Shown here piece after piece: positions 61,757 to 64,000 of a DNA stretch of 64,000 nt. Source of the stretch: an uncultured Muribaculaceae bacterium. Its GTDB lineage: Bacteria; Bacteroidota; Bacteroidia; Bacteroidales; Muribaculaceae. The notes below the pieces were generated by a model. It searched no databases and was not told the DNA's origin. It saw only the letters and a list, made by a program, of their open reading frames with translations. Within the stretch, counting starts at the first letter, position 1. Every line of letters starts with the position of its first letter. The DNA is taken from NCBI GenBank assembly GCA_910584665.1, contig CAJUBL010000003.1, forward strand, positions 1-64,000, in the 5' to 3' direction. Both the position numbers and the translations under genes were made by a program.

Positions 61757-62468
61757 TATACATTAATAGGTCATTGAGGCCGCGGTTTACGAGGCACTCC
61801 TGGTAATCTGTCTTAAAGTCAAGTTTGGCGGCAAGCTCCTGTCCCCAGCCGCCGGATATCATAACAACGGCATCGTGTGGCAGGCGGGAGTGATAATAGG
61901 ATATCTCGGCAATCACACCGTTGAAAGCCCCTGAACGCAGGGCGCTCTCGGTAGTGTTACCCCACAGACGGGTCTCTCCGCGGCTCGATACCAGTGGCAG
62001 ACGGGCTGTGTAGGCGTGCAGTGACTTCAGGCGCATGCCTATGCCGGGTGATATGTTCCCGCCGACAAAGTGGTTGCGGGCGGTGACTCGGTCATAGGTG
62101 ATTGCTGTACCTGCGTCGACGATGAGAAGTTCTGTGCCGGGATGAAGCCTTGAGGCGGCGACAGCGGCGGCGACACGGTCTACTCCCAGTGTCGACGGGG
62201 TAGCGTAGTCTATGATCAGGGGTATAGGCGTTCCGTGAGTAAATTCGGTTGCCCGTATGCCATGTTCTTCCAGTATCTGCGGGAGCATGTCCTGCTGTTC
62301 GGCTACCGTGCAGTACATGGCCCTGTCAATATCATAACGGGCGGCAAGGCTTGTCAGCTCGTCGTCATCCAGTGATACAAAAGGCATGAAGTAGACGAGG
62401 TTATTCCCGTCCCAGACAGCCACTTTGGCACTGCTGTTACCCTGGTCTATGGTTAGAGTAAGTCCCAT
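61743..62468 (-). CDS. coaX: Type III pantothenate kinase
   Basis: The 241-residue protein has the ASKHA phosphate-1 motif LTIDQGNSSAKVAVWDG (~4-20), STLGVDRVAAAVAASRL (~92-108), VDAGTAITYD (~117-126) and GGNISPGIGMRLKSLH (~134-149). It phosphorylates pantothenate in the first step of CoA synthesis and is the usual form in Bacteroidota. It opens a run of four genes through the CNNM/CorC gene. The coaD step of the same pathway is encoded at 48153-48641, separately. Confidence 0.95.
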   Translation of the reverse strand: MGLTLTIDQGNSSAKVAVWDGNNLVYFMPFVSLDDDELTSLAARYDIDRAMYCTVAEQQDMLPQILEEHGIRATEFTHGTPIPLIIDYATPSTLGVDRVAAAVAASRLHPGTELLIVDAGTAITYDRVTARNHFVGGNISPGIGMRLKSLHAYTARLPLVSSRGETRLWGNTTESALRSGAFNGVIAEISYYHSRLPHDAVVMISGGWGQELAAKLDFKTDYQECLVNRGLNDLLMYNEDN

Positions 62469-62475
62469 TAGCCCA

Positions 62476-62483
62476 CAAAATTA
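62476..62483 (-). promoter_or_regulatory. -7-like box just before coaX
   Basis: The minus strand reads TAATTTTG, 8 nt before the start codon, so the transcript would be nearly leaderless. No -33 box is seen, so support is weak. An AT-rich inverted repeat (AAAATACT 62503-62510, AGTATTTT 62514-62521) lies just upstream. Confidence 0.3.
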
Positions 62484-62619
62484 CAAAAACCTATCAAACA
62501 GTAAAATACTTTTAGTATTTTTAAGAGCTTGTTTCATAATAAATGTTGACGGATGACAGCGGTGAGGTGATTCTTTCTCTATATTTGATTTGACGGAACG
62601 AAATATTAAGGAGCCTGTA

Positions 62620-63327
62620 TTACGGACATGGCGCTGTTAGGAGTGTGTTCAGTATGTTGATGTCAACAAGGTCATCAACACCGTTGACACGTCCGCGGTG
62701 GGTGTATTGCCACATGTACCACGTGTCGGGACCGGGTGGATCGGAGAATGAGCATATCCACAGCGGATAATCCGGGAAGCTGCTTATGAATCTGCGGTAT
62801 CCTCGTTTGTTGGTGTATAGCATCACATCGTAACCGTTGAGTTCCAGATGCCTGATCGCCTGTTCCAGAGCTATTACTATGCTGCCGGTCCCGTGAACTT
62901 CGGGGTTGCCCGATTCCTCTACATCGAGTGTTACCGGAAAGTCGAACTCCAGTCCTTTGATAACGTTCAGAAAATGATTGGCCTGAACAGCACCGTTGCA
63001 GTCAAACCTGAAAAAATGGTATGCTCCGACCTTGAGCCCGGCTTCACGTGCCAGACGGTAGTTATCGGCGAATTTCCTGTCGGTGAACGATATTCCCTCT
63101 GTAGCTTTGAGCATCACGAACTGCATACCGGCCTCTCTGACAGCATTGAAGTCAATATCTCCGTTGTGGGCCGACAGATCAAGGCCGCGGATCGGATAGA
63201 GTTCTTCGCTCGGTTCTATATGGGGGGAGAGGTATCGTCTCCATCCCCACCAGCTTACTGTCGCTATAATGGTCGTGAAGACGAGGAGTGCCGTTGTGCC
63301 AAGTATCCGGTTGCGTGTGATTTTCAT
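62620..63327 (-). CDS. Membrane-anchored GH25 lysozyme-like muramidase
   Basis: An N-terminal signal anchor (LGTTALLVFTTIIATVSWWGW, ~9-29) leads to a complete GH25 barrel: GLDLSAHNGDIDFNAV (~49), FVMLKATEGISF, GAYHFFRF, catalytic pair in FPVTLDVEESGN (~135) and DTWYMWQYTHRGRVNGV (~206). It cleaves the MurNAc-GlcNAc bond, perhaps to remodel the cell's own wall or attack competitors. Its ATG overlaps the stop of the ABC permease gene. Confidence 0.9.
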   Translation of the reverse strand: MKITRNRILGTTALLVFTTIIATVSWWGWRRYLSPHIEPSEELYPIRGLDLSAHNGDIDFNAVREAGMQFVMLKATEGISFTDRKFADNYRLAREAGLKVGAYHFFRFDCNGAVQANHFLNVIKGLEFDFPVTLDVEESGNPEVHGTGSIVIALEQAIRHLELNGYDVMLYTNKRGYRRFISSFPDYPLWICSFSDPPGPDTWYMWQYTHRGRVNGVDDLVDINILNTLLTAPCP

Positions 63328-64000
63328 TGAGCTGGCTTTTGCGATACAATAATGTGTTTCATAAGTCGGGATATAAAGAAAACCGCCGCCATAAGTGTGA
63401 CGATTATGGCCGAGCAGGGTACATCACCGAGAGTCGAAAGTAAAAGACCTGCGACACATGTCACGACAGAGACGGCGACCGATATCCACACAAGCTGTCT
63501 GAAGCGTCGGCAGAATATTTCGGCGGTCATCTGTGGCAGTGAGAACATCGACATCAGTAACATTATTCCGACGAGTCTTATTGTCAGCACTATGCACACA
63601 GCGACAAGAACCGTCATCGCGTAGTTTATGAATGTAACCGGTAATCCTGATACCCGGGCGAAGTCACGGTCGAACGCACAGATTATGATCTTCTTATAGT
63701 ATAACGTGAAGAAGGTTATGAGAACCACAGTGAATATTCCGAACACAATCAGGTCGGAGAGGGTGATTGTCAGTATGTTGCCGAACAGAAACGAATTCAG
63801 TTCGGGTACGTATCCGGGGGTCATGAATACGAAGATCACACCGGCCGCCATGCCGACGGACCATACAACGGCAATAGCTGAATCTTCGCGTATGCGGTAT
63901 CGGCCGGCCATCCATTCGACGCCTGCCGATGATCCGATTGCAAACAATGCGGCTGTGATGATGGGGTTGATTCCCAGGCAGTAGCCGAGTCCGAGTCCGC
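63324..64000 (-). CDS. ABC-3 family metal (Zn/Mn) transporter permease, N-terminus outside window
   Basis: The frame stays open to the right edge, and residues upstream of the TTG at 63947 read GLGLGYCLGINPIITAALFAIG, which belongs to the conserved permease, so the gene continues beyond the window. At least five TM segments are visible, with SDLIVFGIFTVVLITFFTLYYKKI and MFSLPQMTAEIFCRRFRQL typical of ZnuB/MntB. It moves a divalent metal ion across the inner membrane together with an ATPase and a binding protein not seen here. Confidence 0.88.
   Translation of the reverse strand, partial: GLGLGYCLGINPIITAALFAIGSSAGVEWMAGRYRIREDSAIAVVWSVGMAAGVIFVFMTPGYVPELNSFLFGNILTITLSDLIVFGIFTVVLITFFTLYYKKIIICAFDRDFARVSGLPVTFINYAMTVLVAVCIVLTIRLVGIMLLMSMFSLPQMTAEIFCRRFRQLVWISVAVSVVTCVAGLLLSTLGDVPCSAIIVTLMAAVFFISRLMKHIIVSQKPAQ

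Overview
The window looks like a chromosomal segment of a Bacteroidales bacterium of the gut-commensal kind, Muribaculaceae-like. The support is a SusC/SusD pair with lipoprotein partners, start regions that mostly lack Shine-Dalgarno sequences, several Bacteroidota-type promoters (-7 TANNTTTG, in two cases with a -33 TTTG 20 nt upstream), GH43/GH35 enzymes and a typical housekeeping gene order (coaX, outer membrane protein, lptC, CNNM/CorC). The family assignment is an impression, not a measurement. I saw no rRNA, tRNA, transposase or CRISPR array.

Layout. 1-4.7 kb: the 3' part of a GH43-GH35 glycosidase fusion, an 84-bp tandem repeat with a strong hairpin, and a glutamate-synthase small-subunit-like oxidoreductase. 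4.7-15.0 kb (minus): a peptide-utilisation-type locus of S8 protease, S9 peptidase, SusC, SusD and two lipoproteins. 15.2-17.0 kb: a short membrane protein like an SPFH C-terminus, and an AAA/DUF4143 ATPase behind a 32-bp repeat operator. 17.0-45.2 kb: the highlight, a two-armed divergent locus. 45.4-64 kb: housekeeping and envelope genes, namely lrgAB-like genes, an S41 protease, coaD, parE, a DbpA-like helicase, an outer-membrane barrel receptor, greA, a HIT protein, a thioredoxin-like lipoprotein, a GT2 glycosyltransferase, CNNM/CorC, lptC, an outer-membrane protein, coaX, a GH25 lysozyme and a metal ABC permease that runs off the end.

The divergent locus is probably a multicomponent envelope-spanning machine. 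The left arm (minus, nine genes) encodes a secreted-vWA/transmembrane/Hsp70-type ATPase fusion, a membrane coiled-coil protein with a possible GrpE-like C-terminus, a membrane vWA protein with an intact MIDAS, a multi-TM protein, an FtsZ/tubulin-like GTPase, a 1222-residue protein with a C-terminal Hsp70/actin-fold ATPase, a coiled-coil protein, a membrane SNase-like/transglutaminase protein and a small membrane protein. The right arm (plus, ten open frames) encodes a coiled-coil lipoprotein, an SrfB-like actin/Hsp70-fold ATPase, a GTPase remnant without its P-loop, several single-TM or secreted coiled-coil proteins, two paralogous proteins sharing an N-terminal domain, a DUF1294 protein and a membrane-anchored beta-sandwich protein. 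The arms share a control region with two perfect palindromes that carry the same 19-bp core, centres 188 bp apart, one near each arm's start. Three actin/Hsp70-fold ATPases plus a tubulin-like GTPase and vWA proteins in one locus recalls the membrane-remodelling system proposed around FtsZ-like family FtsZl1 (Makarova and Koonin 2010, from memory), but the composition here looks distinct.

The right arm seems damaged. The SrfB-like frame stops soon after its nucleotide-binding LSGRP motif, and the next frame begins inside a GTPase domain. This looks like a deletion with frame change, or an assembly error.
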